Both the position numbers and the translations under genes were made by a program. 64,000 nt of DNA from UBA12077 sp963665525 (GTDB taxonomy: Bacteria; Bacteroidota; Bacteroidia; Bacteroidales; UBA12077): assembly GCA_963665525.1 (NCBI GenBank), contig OY762280.1, positions 4,216,001 through 4,280,000 on the forward strand, written 5' to 3'. How positions within the stretch are numbered: the first letter of the stretch is position 1; every line of letters begins with the position of its first letter. Under the pieces are notes generated by a model. It ran no database searches and was not told the origin of the DNA. It saw only the letters and a program-made list of their open reading frames with translations. Shown here piece by piece: positions 26,456-35,507 of this stretch.

Positions 26456-27346
26456 ATGCAATCTTTTTTTTCTACATACTTATTACCATTATCTCTTTCA
26501 GTAATTATGATGGGGATGGGCTTATCTCTTGAAAAAGGGGATTTTAGTAGTATTGTTAAATATCCAAAGCCTATTCTTACTGGTATTATTAGTCAGGTTT
26601 TTATTTTACCTGTTGTCGTATTTCTACTTTTTGGTTTTACAAATTTGGATCCATATATTAAAGTTGGATTTGTGCTTATAACAGCATGTGCAGGAGGGTC
26701 GGCAACAAATGTTATAACCCTTATGTTAAGAGGTCATTTAGCATTATCAATTGCTTTAACGGCAGTTAATAGTTTAATTATACTTATTACATTACCCTTA
26801 ATAGTAAAATTAGGCTTGATTGTGTTTATCGGAGAGGAAAGAAGTATTCATTTAAATGTATTTGAAACAGTCGTTAATATTTTGGTCACCATATTAATTC
26901 CGACATTAATTGGGATGTCTATCAGGTATTATTTTTTTCGCTTTGCAATGTGGGCACAAAAGCCACTTCGATATATTTTACCAGCTATCCTTTTTACAGT
27001 TTTTACGGTAATGATTTTTAAAGATAATGGATCGCAAAGTAATGCAGCAGATTATTTATTCTTAATTCCATGGGCATTATTACTGAACTTTGTGTCAATG
27101 TTAGTTGTTTATCTGGTATCAAAATATTTAAGATTAGGTGGCAAAAATAATTTTACGATAAGTATTGAAGTTGGATTAAAGAATAGTATTGTTGGAATTT
27201 ACGTTGCTGAAAGTTTATTAGGTAATTATGATATGGCTATGGTATCTGTGATTTATGGTTCTATTACTTTCTTTTCTACATTATTATTTGGTTATTTAGC
27301 AAAAAGAATTGAACTATGGAGTTTTGGTTACCGAAAATTATTCTAA
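26456..27346 (+). CDS. Bile acid:sodium symporter (BASS) family transporter
   Basis: A 296-residue integral membrane protein with about nine or ten helices and no large soluble domain. The segment ITACAGGSATNVITLMLRGH matches the conserved crossover region of BASS/SBF proteins, which form the sodium-binding site, and SIEVGLKNSIVGIYVAESLL matches the second crossover region. The start MQSFFSTYLLPLSLSVIMMG is typical of bacterial members. Substrates in bacteria include bile acids, pantoate and other organic anions; which one applies here cannot be read from the sequence. The gene is single in its orientation, 102 bases before the lipoprotein gene, with no clear terminator between them. Confidence 0.88.
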   Translation: MQSFFSTYLLPLSLSVIMMGMGLSLEKGDFSSIVKYPKPILTGIISQVFILPVVVFLLFGFTNLDPYIKVGFVLITACAGGSATNVITLMLRGHLALSIALTAVNSLIILITLPLIVKLGLIVFIGEERSIHLNVFETVVNILVTILIPTLIGMSIRYYFFRFAMWAQKPLRYILPAILFTVFTVMIFKDNGSQSNAADYLFLIPWALLLNFVSMLVVYLVSKYLRLGGKNNFTISIEVGLKNSIVGIYVAESLLGNYDMAMVSVIYGSITFFSTLLFGYLAKRIELWSFGYRKLF

Positions 27347-27448
27347 TTTTGAAATTGATAATATATAAAAAAGCTGTAAATTACGGCTCTAAATAAAGAC
27401 CACTTTAATTGGGGAAATAATAGTAAACGAATTAAAAAAGAGTAATAA

Positions 27449-28291
27449 ATGAAAACATTAAAATCTTTCATCAAAAAAGTAACAATCATTCTTATGTCTG
27501 GAATGTTGGTGACTTCTATGGTTAACTGTACAGGTGGAAATAAAGGAGAAAATGCTGAAAACACATCAGAATCTAAACTTGATAAAGAAGAAATTCAAGA
27601 AAAGGTTAGAGAAGTTGTTTATCCTTTACCAACAGCATTTGAAGTTACTGAAATGATTAATAAAATAGAAGCTAGTTATATTATTGGATTAACAAATGAG
27701 ACCAGTAATGTGGATAAATATTTTACTGATAAAGACCAAGCAATAAATTTAGGTGTATATCATTCAGACTTAAGTTATGCTAGTACATATAATATGAAAC
27801 AAGAAGTAATGAATTATATGGAAGCATCTGAGAATTTAGTTGTTGAATTAGGAATTACAGGCGCTTTTTCAGTTAATTTAATTGATGATGTAGAAGCTAA
27901 TATTAATAATAAAGATGTTTTAGTTGATTTAATTTCAGGATCATTTTATGATGCATATGAGTACTTAGTAAAAAATAAAAAAGAAGATTTGTCTTTATTA
28001 GTTTTAGTAGGTACTTGGGTAGAGGCAATGTATATTTCATGCAATATTTCTGAGACAATCTATCATAACCCTGAATTAGTTAAAGTAATTTTACATCAGA
28101 AATCGTCACTTGATAAGTTGATAGAATTATTAGAACCACATACTGCTCATGAAACTATAAAATCTGTATTAATTGACCTTAAGCCAATTAAGAATGTTTT
28201 TGATAGCATTGATGAAACGGGGATTACAGAAGATCAGTTGAAAAGCATTATTGAACAAACAGGTAACCTTAGAGCTAAAATTGTTCTTTAA
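27449..28291 (+). CDS. Exported lipoprotein-like protein of unknown function
   Basis: A 280-residue protein not recognised as any named family. Residues 1-27 form a signal sequence (MKTLKSFIKKVTIILMSGML to SMVNC). Cys27 could be lipidated, but Asn at -1 is atypical. A short low-complexity Gly/Asn/Glu linker follows, then an all-alpha-looking domain (about 55-280) rich in Leu, Ile and Glu, with no cysteine cluster or catalytic motif seen. It resembles other Bacteroidota proteins annotated only as hypothetical. A strong terminator follows at 28309, so it is not in the transcript of the ABC gene behind it. Confidence 0.6.
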   Translation: MKTLKSFIKKVTIILMSGMLVTSMVNCTGGNKGENAENTSESKLDKEEIQEKVREVVYPLPTAFEVTEMINKIEASYIIGLTNETSNVDKYFTDKDQAINLGVYHSDLSYASTYNMKQEVMNYMEASENLVVELGITGAFSVNLIDDVEANINNKDVLVDLISGSFYDAYEYLVKNKKEDLSLLVLVGTWVEAMYISCNISETIYHNPELVKVILHQKSSLDKLIELLEPHTAHETIKSVLIDLKPIKNVFDSIDETGITEDQLKSIIEQTGNLRAKIVL

Positions 28292-28308
28292 AATATTGAG
28301 AAAATTAA

Positions 28309-28346
28309 AAAAGCTCATGTGTAAAAGCACATGAGCTTTTTTTTTC
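28309..28346 (+). terminator. Rho-independent terminator after the lipoprotein gene
   Basis: A perfect 13-bp stem (aaaagctcatgtg with cacatgagctttt, 6-base loop) continues into a run of T. It separates the lipoprotein gene from the ABC transporter gene that starts 40 bases later. Confidence 0.9.
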
Positions 28347-28385
28347 TATAATTTATTTCTTAAATTTTGTTCCAAATAAAAATTA

Positions 28386-31300
28386 ATGAGCGAATCAATA
28401 TTAAATGCCTTAATTCACTTATTTGCAATTGTTGCAAATGTTAATCCTGGAGGGGTTACTGCCAAGGGAAGAAAGATTGTTGAAATTTATCTTTCTCGCT
28501 ACCTTAAAGCAGAACTTATTGATGAATACTTGAGATTATTCGATAATTATCTTGAATTTTACAAAAGAGAATTAGATCAAGAAGAAGTCAAAGGATTAAA
28601 AGATAGTGCATCATTAATATCGTTTCAAATTGCTAATGTTTGTAGGCAAATTAAAAAAGGTTTATTACGTGATGAAAGGGTTATTGTATTTCTGGAGTTA
28701 TTAGAATTTGTTTATGAAGATCATGTAGTAACGGAACAAGAATTTGAGTTTATAAAAGCAGTTGCAAAATCTTTCAGCTTATCGGATAATGAATTTAATA
28801 ATTTTAAATCATTTATTTTTGAAGGAGATCCCGAAAAGTTAGATAGTGATAAGGTTCTTGTAATTGATAATCAGTTGAGAGAATGGTCTGATAATTTGGC
28901 CTGGCTAATGAAGAAAAAGAAGAGCCAGGTAGAAGAACCATATAAACATCTGTTTAAGCAAAATCTATACGGACGCTTTGTTGTTTTTTATATTCAGTCT
29001 ATCCAATCTTTTATATTTAGATATTTTGGAGAATTAAACCTTTTTGTTGAAGGGCAAAAAATAAAATCAGGGCGTACATATTTTCTTAACAAAGGAGCCA
29101 TAATAAAAGGTCCAAACATTGAATCAATTTATTATTACGATGTAGCTTCGAAGTTTATCTTATCATCGGAAGGAAAGCAAATTACATTTACAGGGCAGAA
29201 TGTTGAATTTTACTTTAGAAACAGTAAAAATGGAATTCAGAAGTTTAATTTCTCAGAGCAATCAGGGCAAATGATTGCAATCATGGGAGGTAGTGGGGTA
29301 GGAAAATCAACATTGTTAAACCTTCTAAGTGGAAAACTTCGACCAACAAGTGGAAGTATAAAAATTAACGAACATTCTGTCTATTCAACACATAGCTCAT
29401 TAACGGGATTAATTGGTTATGTTCCACAGGATGATCTTTTATTTGAAGAGCTTACCGTTTATCAAAACTTTTATTACAATGCTAAACTTTGTTTTAGTGA
29501 GTTTACCGAGCAACAAATTATTGAAAAGGTAAATTCTGTTTTAATTGATTTGGATTTATACGATGCCCGAAACCTTCAGGTTGGTAATCCTTTAAATAAA
29601 TTTATTAGTGGAGGACAGCGTAAAAGATTGAATATTGGGCTCGAGTTAATGCGTGAACCTATGCTGCTTTTTGTTGATGAACCTACGTCGGGATTATCGT
29701 CAATGGATTCAGAAAAAGTAATGAACCTACTAAAAAAACAAGCACATAAAGGGAAGCTTGTAATTGCTAATATTCACCAACCATCATCAGAAATTTTTAA
29801 GCTTTTCGATAAATTATGGATATTAGATAAGGGAGGATATCCAATTTATCAGGGAAATCCTGTGGATGCAATCGTGTATTTTAAAACAGTAACTTCATTA
29901 GTTAATGCAGCCGAGAGTGAATGTGCATGTTGTGGTACGATCAACCCTGATCAGATACTCAAAATTGTTGAAGAAAAAGATGTTAATGAGTATGGCAAAG
30001 AAACCCATAACAGAAAAACATCTCCCGAAACCTGGTATTATAGATATGTTGATAATATAGAAAAAAAGATAAGACCTAAACATACTGAAAAAATACTTCC
30101 TGATTCTGATTTTAGAATACCTAATTTTATTAGGCAGTTTCAGGTTTTTAGTATGCGAAACGTATTATCTAAACTAACCAATAAGCAATATTTGCTTATT
30201 AATCTTTTGGAAGCACCATTACTGGCATTAATACTTGGTTTTTTCACCAAATATATTACTCCTGATGGTTATGTTTTTGGTGAGAACAAAAATTTTCCGG
30301 TGTTTATCTTTATGGCTGTTGTTGTGGCTTTGTTTTTAGGTTTAACTGTTAGTGCCGAAGAGATTATAAAAGATAGAAAGATACTTGAACGGGAATCCTT
30401 TTTAAGATTAAGCTGGTTTAGCTATATAAACTCTAAGATTGTTACTCTATTTGCAATATCAGCAGTTCAAACATTTTTATATGTCCTTATTGGAAATACT
30501 ATTCTTGAGATTCATGGAATGTTATTACCATTCTGGCTTATATTGTTTTCGGCAGCTTGTATGGGGAATGTTATTGGATTAAATATATCATCTGGTCTCG
30601 ATTCGGTAATCGCAATTTATATTTTAATTCCTCTAATTCTTGTGCCCCAGCTTTTATTGGGAGGAGCCATGATTCATTTTGACGATTTACATAAGAGCTT
30701 TACCAATAAAACCTATGTTCCATTAATAGGAAATTTAATGACCACACGCTGGGCATATGAAGCTCTTGCTGTTGAGCAGTTTAAGAATAATGATTTTGAG
30801 AAGATATTTTTTGAAGATGAAAAAATTATAAGTAATGCAGATTATAAGACTTCTTTCCTAATCCCACAACTTCAAAATAAGTTGGCACTATGTATGCGAA
30901 GAAAGGATAGTGGTATGGATTCTATTTCATTAGTGCGAGATCTGAAAATTATTAAAAATGAGCTGGAAATTATTTCCATAACTGAAAATATTCCTCCTTT
31001 GCAATATTTACACTTAATTAATTACAATGATTTTAGTGAAAGTGTGATGGAGCAAATTTATCAGTATCTGGTGAGGTTAGACAATATTTTAAATGAGGAA
31101 GAAAAAAAAGCAACTGAGAGAAAAGAATCTAAATATCATGAGATGATAGGAGAATTAGGACAGGAGGGATTTGTGAGTTATAAACAGAAATATTATAATA
31201 AGAAATTGGCCGATATTGTCCTCAATAGAAATGAGATTCATAAAGTATATCAAACCAATAAAAGATTAGTTCAAAAGAAAGACCCTATATTCATGGAGCC

Positions 31301-31514
31301 TACATCTAAATTTGGGAAAGCTCATTTATTTGCTCCGGTAAAGATTATTAATAATATGAAAATGGATACTTTATGGTACAATATTTTAATGATGTGGGTG
31401 CTTTCAGGAATCTTATATTTGCTCTTACTATTTGATGCATTAAGAAAAAGTTTAAAGTATCTGCAGTCATTGAATATTAAGGAATGGATGGTCAATAAAA
31501 AGATGCTCAAATAG
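28386..31514 (+). CDS. ABC transporter fusion: TerB-like domain, ATPase and ABC-2 (ABCG-type) permease
   Basis: A 1042-residue protein with domains in the order regulatory, ATPase, membrane. Residues about 1-155 are helical and include an acidic TerB-like motif (FLELLEFVYEDHVVTEQEFE). A beta-rich segment follows at about 215-285. The ATPase has Walker A GGSGVGKST near residue 302, Q-loop VGYVPQDD, signature ISGGQRKRLNIG and Walker B MLLFVDEPTSGL. Residues about 615-810 hold six membrane helices of ABC-2 type, followed by a roughly 200-residue charged soluble region and a last helix near 1010. The ATPase-then-membrane order is that of ABCG half transporters. It carries C-A-C-C and nearby cysteines after the ATPase (SECACCGTIN). 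An exporter is likely; the substrate is unknown. Confidence 0.88.
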   Translation: MSESILNALIHLFAIVANVNPGGVTAKGRKIVEIYLSRYLKAELIDEYLRLFDNYLEFYKRELDQEEVKGLKDSASLISFQIANVCRQIKKGLLRDERVIVFLELLEFVYEDHVVTEQEFEFIKAVAKSFSLSDNEFNNFKSFIFEGDPEKLDSDKVLVIDNQLREWSDNLAWLMKKKKSQVEEPYKHLFKQNLYGRFVVFYIQSIQSFIFRYFGELNLFVEGQKIKSGRTYFLNKGAIIKGPNIESIYYYDVASKFILSSEGKQITFTGQNVEFYFRNSKNGIQKFNFSEQSGQMIAIMGGSGVGKSTLLNLLSGKLRPTSGSIKINEHSVYSTHSSLTGLIGYVPQDDLLFEELTVYQNFYYNAKLCFSEFTEQQIIEKVNSVLIDLDLYDARNLQVGNPLNKFISGGQRKRLNIGLELMREPMLLFVDEPTSGLSSMDSEKVMNLLKKQAHKGKLVIANIHQPSSEIFKLFDKLWILDKGGYPIYQGNPVDAIVYFKTVTSLVNAAESECACCGTINPDQILKIVEEKDVNEYGKETHNRKTSPETWYYRYVDNIEKKIRPKHTEKILPDSDFRIPNFIRQFQVFSMRNVLSKLTNKQYLLINLLEAPLLALILGFFTKYITPDGYVFGENKNFPVFIFMAVVVALFLGLTVSAEEIIKDRKILERESFLRLSWFSYINSKIVTLFAISAVQTFLYVLIGNTILEIHGMLLPFWLILFSAACMGNVIGLNISSGLDSVIAIYILIPLILVPQLLLGGAMIHFDDLHKSFTNKTYVPLIGNLMTTRWAYEALAVEQFKNNDFEKIFFEDEKIISNADYKTSFLIPQLQNKLALCMRRKDSGMDSISLVRDLKIIKNELEIISITENIPPLQYLHLINYNDFSESVMEQIYQYLVRLDNILNEEEKKATERKESKYHEMIGELGQEGFVSYKQKYYNKKLADIVLNRNEIHKVYQTNKRLVQKKDPIFMEPTSKFGKAHLFAPVKIINNMKMDTLWYNILMMWVLSGILYLLLLFDALRKSLKYLQSLNIKEWMVNKKMLK

Positions 31515-31613
31515 CTAAAAGTAAAAATATTTTATGAGAGAAAAATGGGGTAACCAATTTACAAATGATACGTATTAGAATTCATAAGAAACTAATAAAA
31601 GATAAAATACAGG

Positions 31614-32123
31614 ATGAATCTCATAATTGAACAGACAATAGATACTCCCCTTATTCAACTTGAACATGGCTTAATTAAAATAGAAGGAAGTTTAATGCCG
31701 GAAAATATTTTAATTACCTTTAAACCTGTAGATGAATGGTTCGAAAAGTATCTTAAGAGTCCTGCTGATTTTACTAAAATTGATCTTGATTTTTCGTATT
31801 TAAATAGTTGCTCAACAAAACATCTTTGCGATCTTCTTAAAATGTGTAATAAGAAATACGCAGAAGGTTTTGATATGAAAATTAACTGGTCCTACGAGGA
31901 AGGTGATGATACCGTTAAAGAAATAGGTGATGACTTGGAGTCTATGATCGATATTCCTTTTGAGTTTATCATGAAAGAGTCTCAGACTAAGGAACGAAAA
32001 AGACTTAAAGTAAAAAATAAACTCACCGGTAAAACCGGAGAGATTTCACTTAAATATTGGGAGACAATAAAAAGAAATGGGCACGAACGTGATTTTGAGT
32101 TATTAGAAACAATTACTAATTAA
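31614..32123 (+). CDS. SiaC family (DUF1987) regulatory protein
   Basis: A 169-residue cytoplasmic protein. It has the DUF1987 landmarks: DTPLIQLEHGLIKIEGSLMPEN, then TFKPVDEWFEKYL, a DLDFSYLNSCSTKHL segment, MKINWSYEEGDDTVKEIGDD and IDIPFEFIM. In Pseudomonas SiaC, a Thr in the equivalent NTSSSK loop is phosphorylated by the SiaB kinase and controls the diguanylate cyclase SiaD. Here the loop is NSCSTK, still with hydroxyl residues. A C-terminal basic extension of about 45 residues (KERKRLKVKNKL) is beyond the usual family length of about 125. No siaB, siaA or siaD homologue is adjacent. The start ATG at 31614 is 99 bases after the ABC gene. The end overlaps the convergent lpxA stop by 4 bases. 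Confidence 0.8.
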   Translation: MNLIIEQTIDTPLIQLEHGLIKIEGSLMPENILITFKPVDEWFEKYLKSPADFTKIDLDFSYLNSCSTKHLCDLLKMCNKKYAEGFDMKINWSYEEGDDTVKEIGDDLESMIDIPFEFIMKESQTKERKRLKVKNKLTGKTGEISLKYWETIKRNGHERDFELLETITN

Positions 32124-32899
32124 ACTCCGTTGTACCCCCTAATTATTCCTCTTTCCGAAGTTTTTACAAATTCTAAAATATAATCTCTTTCAGGAGATTG
32201 TGGAATTTCCGATTCAATATATTTTAAGGCTTGTGTTACATTTTGTTCTTTAACAAATATCTCTCGGTATATATTTTGAATTTGTGTTATGAGTTCGTTA
32301 GAGAAACCTCTTCGTCTTAATCCTATCGAGTTAACACCTACATATGAAACAGGTTCGTGTGCTACAGTAATATATGGAGGAACATCTTTACGAACCAAAG
32401 AGCCTCCCGAGATCATAACATGGCCACCGATATGTACAAATTGATGAATTTGTACATCACCACTTATGATTGCAAAATCATCAATAGTAATTTCTCCGGC
32501 AACATTGGTGCTGTTTGAGATTATAATATTATTTCCTAAGATACTATCATGTCCTACATGAACATATGCCATTAAAAGGCAATTGTTACCTACTACTGTT
32601 TTTCCTTTTGAAGTAGTTCCTCTATTAACAGTTACACATTCTCTTAAGGTAGTATTATCTCCAATTTCAGCAGTCGTTTCTTCGCCTTTAAATTTTAAGT
32701 CTTGAGGAATAGCAGAAACAACAGCTCCCGGAAATATCTTACAATTCTTTCCTATTCTTGCACCTTCCATAATGGTTGCATTGGGACCAATCCATGTACC
32801 ATCTCCAATAACCACATTTTTATCAATCCAAGCAAAAGCTTCAATTTTTACATTCTCTCCAATTTTTGCTTCGGGGTGTATGTATGCTAAATCACTCAT
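32120..32899 (-). CDS. lpxA: Acyl-ACP--UDP-N-acetylglucosamine O-acyltransferase
   Basis: A 259-residue left-handed beta-helix enzyme made of hexapeptide repeats (IHPEAKIGENVKIEAFAWID, VVIGDGTWIGPNATIMEGAR), followed by a helical C-terminal domain. The active-site histidine lies in VHVGHDSILGN, matching the AHIAHDC region of E. coli LpxA (His125). It catalyses the first step of lipid A synthesis, transferring a 3-hydroxyacyl chain from ACP to UDP-GlcNAc in the cytoplasm. It follows lpxC-fabZ after one base, so the two are translated from one message. Length is normal for the family (about 260). Confidence 0.97.
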   Translation of the reverse strand: MSDLAYIHPEAKIGENVKIEAFAWIDKNVVIGDGTWIGPNATIMEGARIGKNCKIFPGAVVSAIPQDLKFKGEETTAEIGDNTTLRECVTVNRGTTSKGKTVVGNNCLLMAYVHVGHDSILGNNIIISNSTNVAGEITIDDFAIISGDVQIHQFVHIGGHVMISGGSLVRKDVPPYITVAHEPVSYVGVNSIGLRRRGFSNELITQIQNIYREIFVKEQNVTQALKYIESEIPQSPERDYILEFVKTSERGIIRGYNGV

Positions 32900-32900
32900 C

Positions 32901-34298
32901 TTAGTTATCTTTAATTCTTGAAATTTGTGCCATTAATTCGCCTTCCATCACTAAATCGTCACCTACAAATGCTTGTCCAAACATATTAACTAAACCTCTA
33001 CGTATTGGAGCAAGTAATTCTAATCTAAAAATTAAGGTGTCTCCAGGGCCTACTTTTCTTTTAAACCTTACTTTATCAATTTTTAAGAAAAGAGTTCCAT
33101 AATTTTCAGGATCTTCAACCTGACTTAAAGCTAAAATACCTCCTGCCTGTGCCATTGCTTCTATTTGAAGAACGCCTGGCATAATAGGCTCATGAGGGAA
33201 ATGTCCCATAAAGAAATTCTCATTATTGGTAACGTTCTTAATGCCAATAACCGAAGTTTCTGTCATATCAATAATCTTATCAATTAATAAGAAAGGATAT
33301 CTGTGAGGTAATAAGTTTTTTATTTGATTAATATCGTATAAAGGCGTTTTGTTTGGATCATATTTTGGAATAGCAATTCGCGATAATTCCTTTTTAATGT
33401 TTTCTTTAATAATTTTTGCAAGTTGAGTATTTGCATAATGACCCGGACGCGATGCAACAATTTTACCTTTTATTGGTTGTCCAACGAGAGATAAATCGCC
33501 TAATATATCAAGTAATTTATGACGTGCAGGTTCGTTGCTAAATCTTAAATCAACATTATTTAAAATTCCTTCTTTAACTTTAACGTGAGGTTTATTAAAT
33601 AAGTCGGCCATTCTATCAAGTTCTTTTTGGTCGACTTCATTTTCCATGATTACAATTGCATTTTGTAAATCACCACCTTTAATTAAATTATGTTTTAATA
33701 AAATTTCAAGCTCATGGAAAAAGACAAAAGTTCTTGAAGGAGCAATTTCTTTTTCAAAATCGTGTGATGGATGATATGATGCATATTGGTGTCCTAAAAC
33801 TTTTGAGTTATAGTCAACCATTACATCAACAGAAAACTGATCGTCAGGATATGCAACAAGCTCAATGTCATTTTCTTCATCACGAAAAACAGTACGTTCT
33901 TTAATTACATAGTAATTTTTTTCTGCATCTTGTTCTTCAATCCCAGCTTTTTTAAGAGCTTCAACATATTTAATAGAGCTACCATCAAGAATAGGAGCTT
34001 CAGGTCCGGTAAATTCCATTAAAATATTGTCTAATTCTAAACCTACTAATGAAGCTAAAACATGCTCGATAGTATGAATCTGAACACCATTTTCTTCTAA
34101 AGTTGTTCCTCGAGAAGTTTCTACAACGTTATCTACTATTGGTGTTATAAAAGGTTTTCCTTCCAAATCAATTCTTTGAAATTTAAAACCGTGATTTATT
34201 GGTGCTGGGTGAAATGTTATCTGAACATCGTATCCTGTATGTAATCCTTTTCCCGATAAAGAAACAGATTCTTTAATCGTTTTCTGCTTATCTGACAT
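32901..34298 (-). CDS. lpxC-fabZ: Bifunctional UDP-3-O-acyl-GlcNAc deacetylase / 3-hydroxyacyl-ACP dehydratase
   Basis: A 465-residue fusion. Residues 1-300 are LpxC, the zinc deacetylase of the committed lipid A step, with E78 and zinc ligand H79 in HTIEHVLASL, the HKLLDILGDLSL segment supplying the other His and Asp, and the general-acid His in PGHYANTQL. Residues about 315-465 are FabZ, with LLPHRYPFLLIDK, the catalytic His in FMGHFPHEPIMPG and Glu in QIEAMAQAGG. FabZ makes the enoyl-ACP of fatty-acid synthesis and competes for the same hydroxyacyl-ACP pool as lipid A enzymes. This fusion is characteristic of Bacteroidota. Gene order lpxD, lpxC-fabZ, lpxA on the minus strand is a lipid A operon. 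Confidence 0.97.
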   Translation of the reverse strand: MSDKQKTIKESVSLSGKGLHTGYDVQITFHPAPINHGFKFQRIDLEGKPFITPIVDNVVETSRGTTLEENGVQIHTIEHVLASLVGLELDNILMEFTGPEAPILDGSSIKYVEALKKAGIEEQDAEKNYYVIKERTVFRDEENDIELVAYPDDQFSVDVMVDYNSKVLGHQYASYHPSHDFEKEIAPSRTFVFFHELEILLKHNLIKGGDLQNAIVIMENEVDQKELDRMADLFNKPHVKVKEGILNNVDLRFSNEPARHKLLDILGDLSLVGQPIKGKIVASRPGHYANTQLAKIIKENIKKELSRIAIPKYDPNKTPLYDINQIKNLLPHRYPFLLIDKIIDMTETSVIGIKNVTNNENFFMGHFPHEPIMPGVLQIEAMAQAGGILALSQVEDPENYGTLFLKIDKVRFKRKVGPGDTLIFRLELLAPIRRGLVNMFGQAFVGDDLVMEGELMAQISRIKDN

Positions 34299-34416
34299 AT
34301 CTAGTTTTTTAATTCAAATTCAATAATAAAAAAAATCGCCGCAAGTTACAAAAAACTTATAGATTTCTTATACAAGAATTTCGAATAAAGAAAAAAATAA
34401 ATGACAGAAAGCTACT

Positions 34417-35454
34417 CTATTCCCCTTTAAGCTTATTTAATTCGTTTTCTAATTGTTTGACTCTTTTAAATAAGTCAGGCAATTGTTTGTAAACAATAAA
34501 TGATTTTTGGTATTCACGAATATTGTATGCTGGAGATCCCATTATAATACTATTTTCTTCTTTTACAGTATTAGGAACACCCGACTGAGGAGCAATTCGC
34601 ACTCCATCGGCAATTTGGATATGAGGAGCAATACCTGATTGACCTCCAAACTGGCAATTTTTTCCAACTTTTGTCGATCCTGCAACTCCACTTTGAGCTG
34701 CTATAACAGTATTTTCTCCAATATGAACATTATGTCCAATTTGATTTAGATTATCTAGTTTGGCTCCTTTTTTAATAAAAGTTGAGCCCATGGTGGCTCT
34801 ATCAATTGTTGTGTTAGATCCTATTTCTACATTATCTTCAAGAACAACATTACCCAGTTGTGGAATCTTTCTATATACATTATTTTCATCAGGAGCAAAG
34901 CCAAATCCGTCAGAACCTATAACAGCACCGGCATGAATAATACAGTTTTCACCAATAACACATTCGTGGTAAACTTTAACACCTGCATTTAAGGTTGAAT
35001 TTTTCTTAACAGTAACATTATCATCAATAAACACATGAGGGAAAAGTTTTGCATTTTCTTCTATTACAACATTTTCGCCTATATATACAAAGGGAGCAAT
35101 GTAAACTCCATCACCAATCTTAGCAGATTCATCAATAAATGCTAATTCACTAATTCCTTGTCTTACAGGACGAGCTTGTTCTGCTAATTCTAAAAGTTTT
35201 GCGAAACTTTCATATGCGTTTTCAACTTTAATTAAAGTAGCTGATACTTCGCCTTCAATTTCTTGATTGTTATTAATTAATACAATTGAAGCATTTGTTG
35301 TATATAAATATTTATTGTATTTCGGATTTGCTAAAAAAGCCAGTGTGCCTGGTGTAGCTTCTTCTATTTTAGCTACATTGTTTACTTTAACATCAGGATT
35401 TCCAATAACTTCTCCTTTTAAAAATTCTGCAACTGCTTGTGCTGTAAATTCCAT
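34417..35454 (-). CDS. lpxD: UDP-3-O-(3-hydroxyacyl)glucosamine N-acyltransferase
   Basis: A 345-residue protein with an N-terminal uridine-binding domain (about 1-100, MEFTAQAVAEFLKGEVIGNP), a long hexapeptide beta-helix (VYIAPFVYIGENVVIEENAK, AGVKVYHECVIGENCIIHAG) and a short C-terminal coiled coil (FKRVKQLENELNKLKG). The catalytic His is in NLNQIGHNVHIGENTVIAAQ, equivalent to E. coli His239. It adds the N-linked acyl chain in the third step of lipid A synthesis. A TAnnTTTG promoter element lies just upstream. The gap to lpxC-fabZ is 118 bases with no terminator seen, so the genes probably share a transcript. Confidence 0.96.
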   Translation of the reverse strand: MEFTAQAVAEFLKGEVIGNPDVKVNNVAKIEEATPGTLAFLANPKYNKYLYTTNASIVLINNNQEIEGEVSATLIKVENAYESFAKLLELAEQARPVRQGISELAFIDESAKIGDGVYIAPFVYIGENVVIEENAKLFPHVFIDDNVTVKKNSTLNAGVKVYHECVIGENCIIHAGAVIGSDGFGFAPDENNVYRKIPQLGNVVLEDNVEIGSNTTIDRATMGSTFIKKGAKLDNLNQIGHNVHIGENTVIAAQSGVAGSTKVGKNCQFGGQSGIAPHIQIADGVRIAPQSGVPNTVKEENSIIMGSPAYNIREYQKSFIVYKQLPDLFKRVKQLENELNKLKGE

Positions 35455-35482
35455 GTTGTTTGATCTTAAAATTGTTTAATAG

Positions 35483-35490
35483 CAAAAGTA
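35483..35490 (-). promoter_or_regulatory. Candidate -7 element upstream of lpxD
   Basis: Minus strand reads TACTTTTG, a match to the Bacteroidota -7 consensus TAnnTTTG, about 29 bases before the lpxD ATG. No good -33 TTTG was found at 19-20 bases. Confidence 0.4.
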
Positions 35491-35507
35491 ATATATAAAA
35501 ATTACTT

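Noticed and set aside
27370..27400. Small hairpin after the BASS transporter gene as a terminator
   Set aside because: Stem of only about six pairs with a wobble and no following T-run.
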